From NCBI GenBank assembly GCA_937916565.1, contig CALFSR010000083.1, positions 1-8,082 of the forward strand: a stretch of DNA of 8,082 nt. The letters are read 5' to 3'. This DNA comes from an uncultured Bacillota bacterium (GTDB taxonomy: Bacteria; Bacillota; Limnochordia; Limnochordales; ZCTH02-B6). The position numbers and the translations under genes are program-made. Positions 1 to 5,358 of the stretch are shown here, piece by piece. The stretch's first letter is position 1; every line of letters begins with the position of its first letter. A model generated the notes under the pieces. The model was not told the origin of the DNA, ran no database searches, and worked only from the letters and a program-made list of their open reading frames with translations.

Positions 1-863
1 ACGAAACCATTATTTGGAGCGTCCGGCTGCCCCGAGTGCTGGCGGCGGGCGTGATCGGTTTCGCCCTGGCGGTGTGCGGCACCGCCATGCAGGGCCTGTT
101 CAAAAACCCGCTGGCGTCCCCCGACATCCTCGGCGTGTCGTCCGGCGGGGCGCTCGGAGCCGTCGCCGGCATCGTCTTGGGGTGGCCGCTCGTCAACCCG
201 TGGCTGGTGCCGACGGCGGCGTTTGTGGGAGCTCTTGTGACCCTGGTGGTCGTGTACGCCCTCGCAACCCGGGATGGCCGCACGGACATGGCGACGTTGC
301 TCCTCGCGGGCGTCGCGGTCAGTTCCTTCGCCGGGGCGGTGATCGCCCTGCTCTACCACTTCGTCGAAGACGGCGTGCTGCGGCAGATCGTCTACTGGCT
401 CATGGGCAACTTGTCGGGCAAGCGCTGGGAACACGTGGCCGTCATGGCGCCCCTGGTGGCGGCGGGGAGTCTCGGCCTGTGGCTTCTATCGCGGGACTTA
501 AACCTCCTCATGGGCGGGGAGGACGACGCCCGGGCCTTGGGGGTGTCCGTCGAGCGCACGAAACGCTGGGTGATGGCGCTCACGGCCCTCGTGACCGGCG
601 CGGCCGTGTCCGTGGCAGGCGTGATCGGGTTTGTGGGCCTCATCGTTCCCCACATGTTGCGCTTGCTGATTGGACCGGACCACCGGTGGCTCATCCCGGC
701 GAGCGGCTTGGGCGGCGCCACGTTCTTGATCCTCGCGGACTTGCTCGCGAGGACGGCCTTCAGCCCGGTGGAACTGCGCACCGGTATCGTGACCGCCCTG
801 GCCGGCGTGCCGTTTTTTCTGTACCTCTTGGCAAGACGCCGGGAGATGGTGCGATGGAGCTAG
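1..863 (+). CDS. FecCD-family ABC transporter permease (5' truncated by window edge)
   Basis: This is the membrane permease of an ABC importer of the iron-siderophore, haem or cobalamin class (BtuC/FhuB/FecCD superfamily). The reading frame is already open at base 3 and encodes a family-typical stretch ending in RLPRVLA before the first possible start, a GTG at 36. The gene therefore begins left of the window, and about 286 C-terminal residues are visible; the family usually has 330-350, so roughly the first helix is missing. Visible hallmarks are NPLASPDILGVSSGGALGA (bases about 108-165), the WLMGNLSG segment (about 396-420), and GVIGFVGLIVPHMLR (about 618-662), the conserved region around the helices that couple to the ATPase. 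Many hydrophobic helices follow one another. The stop TAG at 861-863 lies 10 nt inside the ATPase gene, so the two are co-transcribed and probably translationally coupled. The substrate cannot be decided from the permease. Confidence 0.95.
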   Translation, partial: ETIIWSVRLPRVLAAGVIGFALAVCGTAMQGLFKNPLASPDILGVSSGGALGAVAGIVLGWPLVNPWLVPTAAFVGALVTLVVVYALATRDGRTDMATLLLAGVAVSSFAGAVIALLYHFVEDGVLRQIVYWLMGNLSGKRWEHVAVMAPLVAAGSLGLWLLSRDLNLLMGGEDDARALGVSVERTKRWVMALTALVTGAAVSVAGVIGFVGLIVPHMLRLLIGPDHRWLIPASGLGGATFLILADLLARTAFSPVELRTGIVTALAGVPFFLYLLARRREMVRWS

Positions 864-1726
864 AGATGGCCAGGTCAGAGCGGGCGGCCGGGCACGCGGC
901 GCCCGGGGCGGGACCGTCGCCCGAGCCGGCCGGACAAGAGGTTCTCCGGGCCGAGGAGATCAGCGTCCGGGTCAAGGGGCGAGCGATCGTCGATGGGGTC
1001 AGCGTGTCCCTAGCCCAGGGCGAGTTTCTCGGAATCATCGGCCCCAACGGCGCGGGCAAGACGACTCTGATGCGGGTGCTCTCCGGTATCGCCCGGCCCA
1101 GCAGCGGGCAAGTGCTGTTTGGCGGCCGCCCGCTGGCTGCGCTCCCCGACCGGGAGCGGGCGCGGCAGATCGCCTTCGTGAGCCAAAATCCCGGGATCGG
1201 CTTTGGTTTCAGCGTCTTGGATGTGGTGCGTATGGGCCGTTACCCGTACCGGCGGTTTCTGGAGGGGTGGCGCCCAGACGATGGAGCGGCCGTGGAGGAC
1301 GCCATGGCGGCCGCCGGCGTCGCCCACCTGCGCCACCGGCTCGTCACCGATTTGTCCGGCGGCGAGCGGCAGCGGGTGTTTTTAGCCCGCGCCCTGGCCC
1401 AGCAGCCGCGGGTGCTGTTTCTCGACGAGCCCACCGCTAACCTGGACGTGCGCTACCAGCTGGAGGTTCTGCACCTGGTCCGCAGCATGCGCGCCCGGCA
1501 CGGGTGGACGGTCGTGATGGCCATCCACGACCTCAACTGGGCGCTGCGCTTTTGCGATCGGCTGCTGGTGCTTCATCAAGGGCGGGTGGCCGCCTGCGGG
1601 CCCGCCCACGCCGTGCTCAACGAGGCGCTTATCCGAAACGTGTTCGGCGTAGAGTGCCGCATCGATCGGGACGGAGCCGGAGCCGTCCGGGTCGAGCTAT
1701 GGAGTGCTGGGGCGCGGCAGCGGTGA
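854..1726 (+). CDS. ABC transporter ATP-binding protein, FecE/BtuD type
   Basis: This is the cytoplasmic ATPase that powers the permease encoded just before it; the 290-residue product is a single nucleotide-binding domain. Motifs in order: Walker A GPNGAGKT (63-70), Q-loop Gln111, signature LSGGE (167-171), Walker B VLFLDE (187-192), D-loop ANLD (195-198) and switch His225 in IHDLN. The spacing and the C-terminal LLVLHQGRVAACGP segment match ATPases of the iron-siderophore/B12 class. I chose the ATG at 854 because GGGAG at 841-845 lies 8 nt upstream. An in-frame ATG at 866 is a possible alternative. Either start leaves an Ala/Pro-rich N-terminal tail of about 25-30 residues before the first beta strand, longer than usual and probably disordered. 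The last gene of this transcription unit ends here; the next gene is convergent. Confidence 0.95.
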   Translation: MELEMARSERAAGHAAPGAGPSPEPAGQEVLRAEEISVRVKGRAIVDGVSVSLAQGEFLGIIGPNGAGKTTLMRVLSGIARPSSGQVLFGGRPLAALPDRERARQIAFVSQNPGIGFGFSVLDVVRMGRYPYRRFLEGWRPDDGAAVEDAMAAAGVAHLRHRLVTDLSGGERQRVFLARALAQQPRVLFLDEPTANLDVRYQLEVLHLVRSMRARHGWTVVMAIHDLNWALRFCDRLLVLHQGRVAACGPAHAVLNEALIRNVFGVECRIDRDGAGAVRVELWSAGARQR

Positions 1727-1733
1727 AACCGAT

Positions 1734-1751
1734 CCGGCTCCCGCGGAGCGG
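1734..1751. terminator. Weak GC-rich hairpin in the convergent gap, possible terminator
   Basis: The gap between the convergent ATPase and aldo/keto reductase genes is 79 nt. It contains GCTCC (1737-1741), a 3-nt loop and GGAGC (1745-1749). The stem is extended by CC/GG (1734-1735 with 1750-1751) around one bulged G. On the minus strand only a TTT follows, and on the plus strand no T-run follows, so this is at best a weak intrinsic terminator. It could equally be chance in GC-rich DNA. Confidence 0.25.
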
Positions 1752-1805
1752 CGGCACGGACAGCCCCCTGGCGTATTCCTGGACCTGCTGCCGGCGGACG
1801 CGTGA

Positions 1806-2777
1806 TCAGTACATCGGATGAATCTCGGTCCCCGGCGGCACGAACTCGTCGATGGCTTGGAGATGCTCAGGCACCAGCGACCAACCCAAGGCGCCCAGGT
1901 TGTCCTCCAGCTGCTCCATGGTCCGGGGACCGATGATGGGCGCGGTGACGCCCGGCTGCTGCAGGAGCCAGTTGAGGGCGACTTGGCTCATGCTGCGGCC
2001 GGCGTCCCGGGCGATGGCGTCCAGAGCCTCGACCACGGCGAACCGGCGGGCGCTCAGCTCAGATTTAAGGTCCCACCCCCGCCGGGCACCCCGGGAGCCG
2101 GCCGGCGGCGCCTGTCCCCGGCGGTACTTGCCCGTCAGCCAGCCGGCCGCCAGCGGGCTCCACGGGATGATGGCAAACCCGTGTTTCCGGGCAAAAGGCA
2201 AAAGCTCCCGCTCGGTGCCCCGGTTGAGGATGTTGTAGGGCGGCTGTTCGCAGACGAATCGCTCCAGCCCCATGCGCTCGGAGATCCAAAGGCTTTCGCA
2301 AAGCTGCCACGCGGGGAACGTCGAGGTGCCGATGTAGCGCACCTTGCCCTGGCGCACGAGATCGGTCAGGGCGCTCAAGGTCTCGTCCAGCGGCGTGTCG
2401 GGGTCAGGGCGGTGGACTTGGTAGAGGTCGATGTAGTCGGTGCCTAGGCGCTTGAGGCTCCGCTCGACCTCCCGCATGATGTGCCAGCGGCTGTTGCCCC
2501 GGTCGTTGGGCCCCTCGCCCACCTGGCGCGAAAACTTGGTGGCCAGGATGACCTCGTGCCGCCGCCCTGCTATTGCCCGGCCGACGATTTCCTCCGAAAG
2601 GCCCTGAGCGTACACGTTCGCGGTGTCAATGAAGTTGATGCCCGCATCCAGCGCCCGGTGAACGATGCGGATCGACTCGGCTTCATCGGTGGTCCAGCCG
2701 AAGTTGAGGCATCCCAGGCACAGGCGGGACACCTTTACACCGGCACGCCCCAGCTTGACGTAGTCGATCCCGGCCAC
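1806..2777 (-). CDS. Aldo/keto reductase (true start possibly ATC at 2768)
   Basis: This is an NADPH-dependent aldo/keto reductase of the (beta/alpha)8-barrel superfamily, which reduces aldehydes or ketones in the cytosol. The family tetrad is complete: Asp51, Tyr56, Lys81 and His122 (numbered from the GTG at 2777), in the contexts FIDTANVY, ATKFS and LYQVHRPD. GKVRYIGTST, the IIPWSPLAAGWLTGKY strand/loop and the C-terminal cofactor segment PIIGPRTMEQLEDNLGAL are also present. Length (320-323) is normal. It most resembles the YajO/Tas-like branch; the substrate is unknown. Start choice is awkward. The only conventional codon is the GTG at 2777, but its first base is the last G of the ribosome-binding site AAGGAGG (2783-2777). 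An in-frame ATC at 2768 sits 8 nt beyond that site, at the point where relatives begin M-DYVKLG. The gene lies 88 nt downstream of gabD on the same strand and is probably the last gene of that operon. Confidence 0.93.
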   Translation of the reverse strand: MAGIDYVKLGRAGVKVSRLCLGCLNFGWTTDEAESIRIVHRALDAGINFIDTANVYAQGLSEEIVGRAIAGRRHEVILATKFSRQVGEGPNDRGNSRWHIMREVERSLKRLGTDYIDLYQVHRPDPDTPLDETLSALTDLVRQGKVRYIGTSTFPAWQLCESLWISERMGLERFVCEQPPYNILNRGTERELLPFARKHGFAIIPWSPLAAGWLTGKYRRGQAPPAGSRGARRGWDLKSELSARRFAVVEALDAIARDAGRSMSQVALNWLLQQPGVTAPIIGPRTMEQLEDNLGALGWSLVPEHLQAIDEFVPPGTEIHPMY

Positions 2778-2783
2778 CTCCTT
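2777..2783 (-). promoter_or_regulatory. Ribosome-binding site AAGGAGG of the aldo/keto reductase
   Basis: Read on the minus strand this is AAGGAGG, a near-perfect anti-16S match. Its last base is the first base of the only GTG candidate, which leaves no spacer for that codon. The distance to the in-frame ATC at 2768-2766 is 8 nt, the optimum. The site therefore argues for initiation at the ATC rather than at the GTG. Confidence 0.7.
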
Positions 2784-2865
2784 GTGTCACTGATCCGGCC
2801 CAGTTGCTCGCTGGCCCTTGCCTGCACCGTGCCAGGGATACTCGCCCGTCGCCGTTTCCTTCGCT

Positions 2866-4356
2866 TCACTCGCCCGGCACGGTTTCATCGATGACAAGGC
2901 CGACCAGCTTGACCTCGAGGAACTCGTGAATCCCGTAGGGACCGCCCTCGCGCCCGATGCCGCTTTCCTTGAAACCGCCGAAGGGCACCTGCGCCACGGA
3001 CGGCAGGCCTTCGTTGACGCCGACGATGCCGTACTCAAGCCGCTCCGCCGCCCGTACGGCCCGGTGGATGTTTTCCGTGAACACGTACGCCGCGAGACCA
3101 AACCGGCTGTCGTTGGCCATCCGGTACGCCTCGGCCTCGGTGTCAAAGGGAATGATGGGCGCCACCGGCCCAAAGGTTTCCTCGTCCATGATGCGCATCC
3201 CCGGGCGCACGTCCACAAGGACCGTGGGGGCGTAGAAGCAGCCGCCAGAAAAGCCGTCGCCCGAGAGGACATGCGCGCCGGTCAAGGCGCGGGCGCCTTT
3301 GGCGAGGGCGTCGTCCACGTGGGCCTTGACCTTTTCGAGACCGGCCTCATCGATGAGGGGCCCGACCTGCACGCCGTCTTGGAGGCCGTTGCCGACCCGC
3401 AGGCTTGCGACCGCGGCGGCAAACCGCTGCGAGAACTCCTCCAAGATACCTCGCTGTACAAACACTCGGTTGGCGCACACGCACGTTTGGCCGGTGTTGC
3501 GGAATTTGGACGCCAGAGTTCCCTGGACGGCCTTGTCCAGGTCGGCGTCGTCGAAGACGATGACGGGCGCATGGCCGCCGAGCTCCAGGGAAACCCGCTT
3601 GACCTGGCCGGCCGCTTCCCGCATGAGGTACTTGCCGACTTCGGTAGAGCCGGTGAAAGTGATCTTGCGCACCAGCGGGTCGTGGAGAAGCTCTTCGCCT
3701 ACCGGGCGCGGGTCGGCGGTCGTTACGAGGTTGATGACGCCCGGCGGCAGGCCGGCCTCGGCGAAGAGCTCCATGAGGGCCACGGCCGTGAGCGGCGTCT
3801 GTTCCGCAGGTTTCAGCACCACAGTGCAGCCGGCCGCCAGAGCCGGTGCGACTTTGCGGGTCACCATGGCGGCGGGGAAGTTCCACGGCGTAATGGCGGC
3901 GACGACGCCCACGGGCTGCTTGAGCACCAGGTGGCGCTTGCCCGGCACGGAGTTGGGGATGATGTCGCCGTACGCCCGCTCGCCTTCGCCGGCAAACCAG
4001 TCCAGGAACGACGCGGCGTAGTCAATCTCGCCCCGGGCTTCCGTGAGCGGCTTGCCCATCTCCCGGGTCAGCTGGCGGGCGAGCTTCTCTTTGCGCTCCC
4101 GCATGAGCGCGGCTACGTGCCGCAGGATGCGTCCCCGGGCGACGGCCGGCGTGCGGGACCAGGAGGGAAACGCCCGGTGGGCCGCTTCGATGGCGCGCCG
4201 GGCATCGTCCCGGCCTGCGTCGGCCACGTGGGCCAGCGTTTCGCCCGTCGCGGGGTCCGTCACCGGAAAGGTGCGGCCGGTCGCGGCGGCGGTCCACTCG
4301 CCGTTTACGAACAGTCCGTAGGTCGGTGGCGTTGTTGTGGCTGCGGTGGTTTCCAT
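2866..4356 (-). CDS. gabD: Succinate-semialdehyde dehydrogenase, GabD type
   Basis: This aldehyde dehydrogenase oxidises succinate semialdehyde (and typically glutarate semialdehyde) to the acid, the last step of GABA breakdown. The 496-residue length is normal. Catalytic residues are Asn159 (PWNF), Lys182, Glu258 (LELGG) and nucleophile Cys292 in FRNTGQTCVCANR, the family signature. Arg167 and Arg286 align with the two arginines that hold the substrate carboxylate in known SSADHs, supporting the assignment over a generic aldehyde dehydrogenase. Cys294 gives the Cys-x-Cys pair that forms a redox-switch disulfide in human SSADH. Glu185 sits where E. coli GabD has Ser in KPASQTP, which suggests NAD+ rather than NADP+ preference (inference). 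The ATG at 4356 overlaps the stop of the upstream membrane-protein gene (TGATG), and GGGAGG at 4368-4373 lies 11 nt upstream. Coupled translation is likely. The aldo/keto reductase follows after 88 nt. Confidence 0.92.
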   Translation of the reverse strand: METTAATTTPPTYGLFVNGEWTAAATGRTFPVTDPATGETLAHVADAGRDDARRAIEAAHRAFPSWSRTPAVARGRILRHVAALMRERKEKLARQLTREMGKPLTEARGEIDYAASFLDWFAGEGERAYGDIIPNSVPGKRHLVLKQPVGVVAAITPWNFPAAMVTRKVAPALAAGCTVVLKPAEQTPLTAVALMELFAEAGLPPGVINLVTTADPRPVGEELLHDPLVRKITFTGSTEVGKYLMREAAGQVKRVSLELGGHAPVIVFDDADLDKAVQGTLASKFRNTGQTCVCANRVFVQRGILEEFSQRFAAAVASLRVGNGLQDGVQVGPLIDEAGLEKVKAHVDDALAKGARALTGAHVLSGDGFSGGCFYAPTVLVDVRPGMRIMDEETFGPVAPIIPFDTEAEAYRMANDSRFGLAAYVFTENIHRAVRAAERLEYGIVGVNEGLPSVAQVPFGGFKESGIGREGGPYGIHEFLEVKLVGLVIDETVPGE

Positions 4357-5102
4357 CAGCGAATGGTCCTCCCTTGTTGGGCTGCCGGTGGGGCAGCTTG
4401 CTGGTTGACCGCCGGGCCGTGCAAGGGCGCGTGCGAGGCACGGGCGGCTTTGGGCCGGCGTGCCCGGACGCGGGCGTCCACGGCGCCGAGCATCTGGCGG
4501 AAAAATTGGATCGAAGGTCCAAGGCCGAGGGCCACGGCGACGGTGCCGAGGCCAGCGGGGCCGCCCAGGACGAGGCCTGCCAGCATCGCTGTAACGTCCA
4601 TGGCCACTTTTACCCGGGCGATGGGCTGCCCGGTGCGCTGGGACAAGGTGAGCATGAGGCCGTCCCGGGGTCCGGCGCCCAGGCCGGGATGCAAGTAGAG
4701 CGCGATGCCAAAGCCCATGAGGAGCAGGCCCGCCGCCAAAACGGGCAGGCCGGTCAGGCCGGGAATAACGGGAAGCACGTTGCGGGCGTTGTACCAGTCT
4801 AGCCAAAGGCCGACCAGGGTCGTGTTGATCAGGGTAATGAGGGTGACCGTGCGCCCGCCGAGGAGCAAGGTCAGGATGACGAGGGAGAGGCCCGTCAACT
4901 GGTGCGCCCGCCCGACCGTCAAGCCGGTGCGCTGCGCAAGGCCCAGGTGCAGCACATCCCAGGGGCCGACGCCCCACGTGGTGCGCATGATGAGGAACAG
5001 GCCAAAGGCCATGATGGGGGCGGCCGCCAGGATGAAGACGAGCCCGGACAGGAAGCCATCGGGGATCAAGAACCGGCGCGTGCGCGCCCAGAAACCGGCC
5101 AC
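4356..5102 (-). CDS. YczE/YyaS/YitT-family integral membrane protein
   Basis: A 248-residue membrane protein of the family represented by Bacillus YczE (COG2364-like). The molecular function of this family is not established. About six hydrophobic segments can be drawn: 17-40, 69-83, 85-104, 118-137, 167-181 and 182-200. A motif occurs twice at a fixed distance of 98 residues: GVGPWDVLHLGLAQRTG (44-60) and GAGPRDGLMLTLSQRTG (142-158). Each copy follows a helix and precedes two more, so the protein looks like two three-helix units. After residue 205 comes a polar, Arg/Ala/Pro-rich cytoplasmic-looking tail of about 45 residues, whose codons contain the gabD ribosome-binding site. The start is the GTG at 5102; no other in-frame start lies upstream, and the G-rich site at 5116-5122 is somewhat distant (13 nt). 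It is the first gene of the operon with gabD. It may transport a substrate or product of that enzyme, but this is a guess from position. Confidence 0.85.
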   Translation of the reverse strand: MAGFWARTRRFLIPDGFLSGLVFILAAAPIMAFGLFLIMRTTWGVGPWDVLHLGLAQRTGLTVGRAHQLTGLSLVILTLLLGGRTVTLITLINTTLVGLWLDWYNARNVLPVIPGLTGLPVLAAGLLLMGFGIALYLHPGLGAGPRDGLMLTLSQRTGQPIARVKVAMDVTAMLAGLVLGGPAGLGTVAVALGLGPSIQFFRQMLGAVDARVRARRPKAARASHAPLHGPAVNQQAAPPAAQQGRTIR

Positions 5103-5124
5103 GGGAGTGTCGGAGTCCCCCCTA

Positions 5125-5152
5125 ATTAATGCACAGAAGGTTCCACAGGCAA
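5125..5152 (-). promoter_or_regulatory. Candidate sigma-A-type promoter for the membrane protein-gabD-reductase operon
   Basis: On the minus strand TTGCCT (5152-5147) is followed after 16 nt by ATTAAT (5130-5125). These match four of six bases each of the consensus -35 and -10. This is the only AT-rich patch in the intergenic region and it points at the GTG at 5102. Transcription would start very close to the G-rich ribosome-binding site, giving an unusually short leader. The call rests on sequence matching alone. Confidence 0.35.
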
Positions 5153-5162
5153 CTAGGTATTC

Positions 5163-5194
5163 CTCCCGTCGCGCGGGCGAGGTGGTGACGGGAG
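5163..5194. repeat. Perfect 8-bp inverted repeat in the divergent intergenic region
   Basis: CTCCCGTC (5163-5170) and GACGGGAG (5187-5194) are exact reverse complements, 16 nt apart and 24 bp centre to centre. A G-T and a C-G pair (5171/5186, 5172/5185) could lengthen the stem to 10 pairs. There is no T-run on either side, so it does not look like an intrinsic terminator. It lies about 11 bp upstream of the candidate -35 of the leftward operon, a position suited to an operator for a dimeric regulator. Confidence 0.4.
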
Positions 5195-5254
5195 CGGCAC
5201 GCCGCCGCCCACCGCCGAGGCTGCAGGGGGAAAGGGTCCCGCCGTCCCCTTATG

Positions 5255-5288
5255 CGACCGCACCGGGAGCAGGAACCGGCTGCGGCCG
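5255..5288 (+). other. GC-rich leader hairpin upstream of the epimerase gene
   Basis: CCGCACCGG (5258-5266) pairs with CCGG (5276-5279) and TGCGG (5281-5285) around one bulged C, giving nine base pairs and a 9-nt loop (GAGCAGGAA). Two more pairs are possible outside a mismatch (5255/5288, 5256/5287). If transcribed, it would form a stable structure about 70 nt before the start codon. No T-run follows. A known riboswitch class is not recognisable here. Confidence 0.3.
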
Positions 5289-5300
5289 GGAGGAACTTGG

Positions 5301-5335
5301 GACCAGCCGATCCATGACCAACTGGCCCTTGACCA
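5301..5335 (+). repeat. Three GACCA direct repeats with a 15-nt period
   Basis: GACCA occurs at 5301, 5316 and 5331, exactly 15 nt apart, directly before the ribosome-binding site of the epimerase gene. The first and third copies share the longer form GACCAGC. The units are short, so chance cannot be excluded. The first copy also takes part in a possible stem: GGG-A-CCAG at 5299-5306 with CTGGCCC at 5322-5328. Confidence 0.3.
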
Positions 5336-5358
5336 GCGGCAGGCTTGAGGAGGCAGCC

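Noticed and set aside
14..853. Open frame upstream of and in phase with the ATPase gene, suggesting a giant fusion protein
   Set aside because: The translation is Arg/Gly-rich and out of frame with the well-conserved permease, which occupies this DNA. The ATPase starts at 854.
2778..2865. Spacer between gabD and the aldo/keto reductase, examined for a promoter, terminator or small gene
   Set aside because: Only a weak bulged stem (GGCCAG with CTGGGCC on the minus strand) and the ribosome-binding site are visible; no T-run, promoter pair or credible small open frame.
2818..4698. 626-codon open frame on the plus strand, antisense to gabD
   Set aside because: Its product is Arg/Gly/Asp-rich without any recognisable domain, and it mirrors the gabD codons. 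Long antisense frames are expected in GC-rich genes, and gabD explains this DNA completely.
5296..5310. TTGGGACC resembling the TGGNACC core of a T-box leader
   Set aside because: There is no recognisable specifier stem, no terminator and no amino-acid-related gene downstream. A 7-base match is expected by chance.
4705..5358. Upstream extension of the epimerase reading frame
   Set aside because: The frame is open by lack of stop codons, but the extension is antisense to the membrane-protein gene and runs through the intergenic region. The GAGGAGG site fixes the start at 5359.
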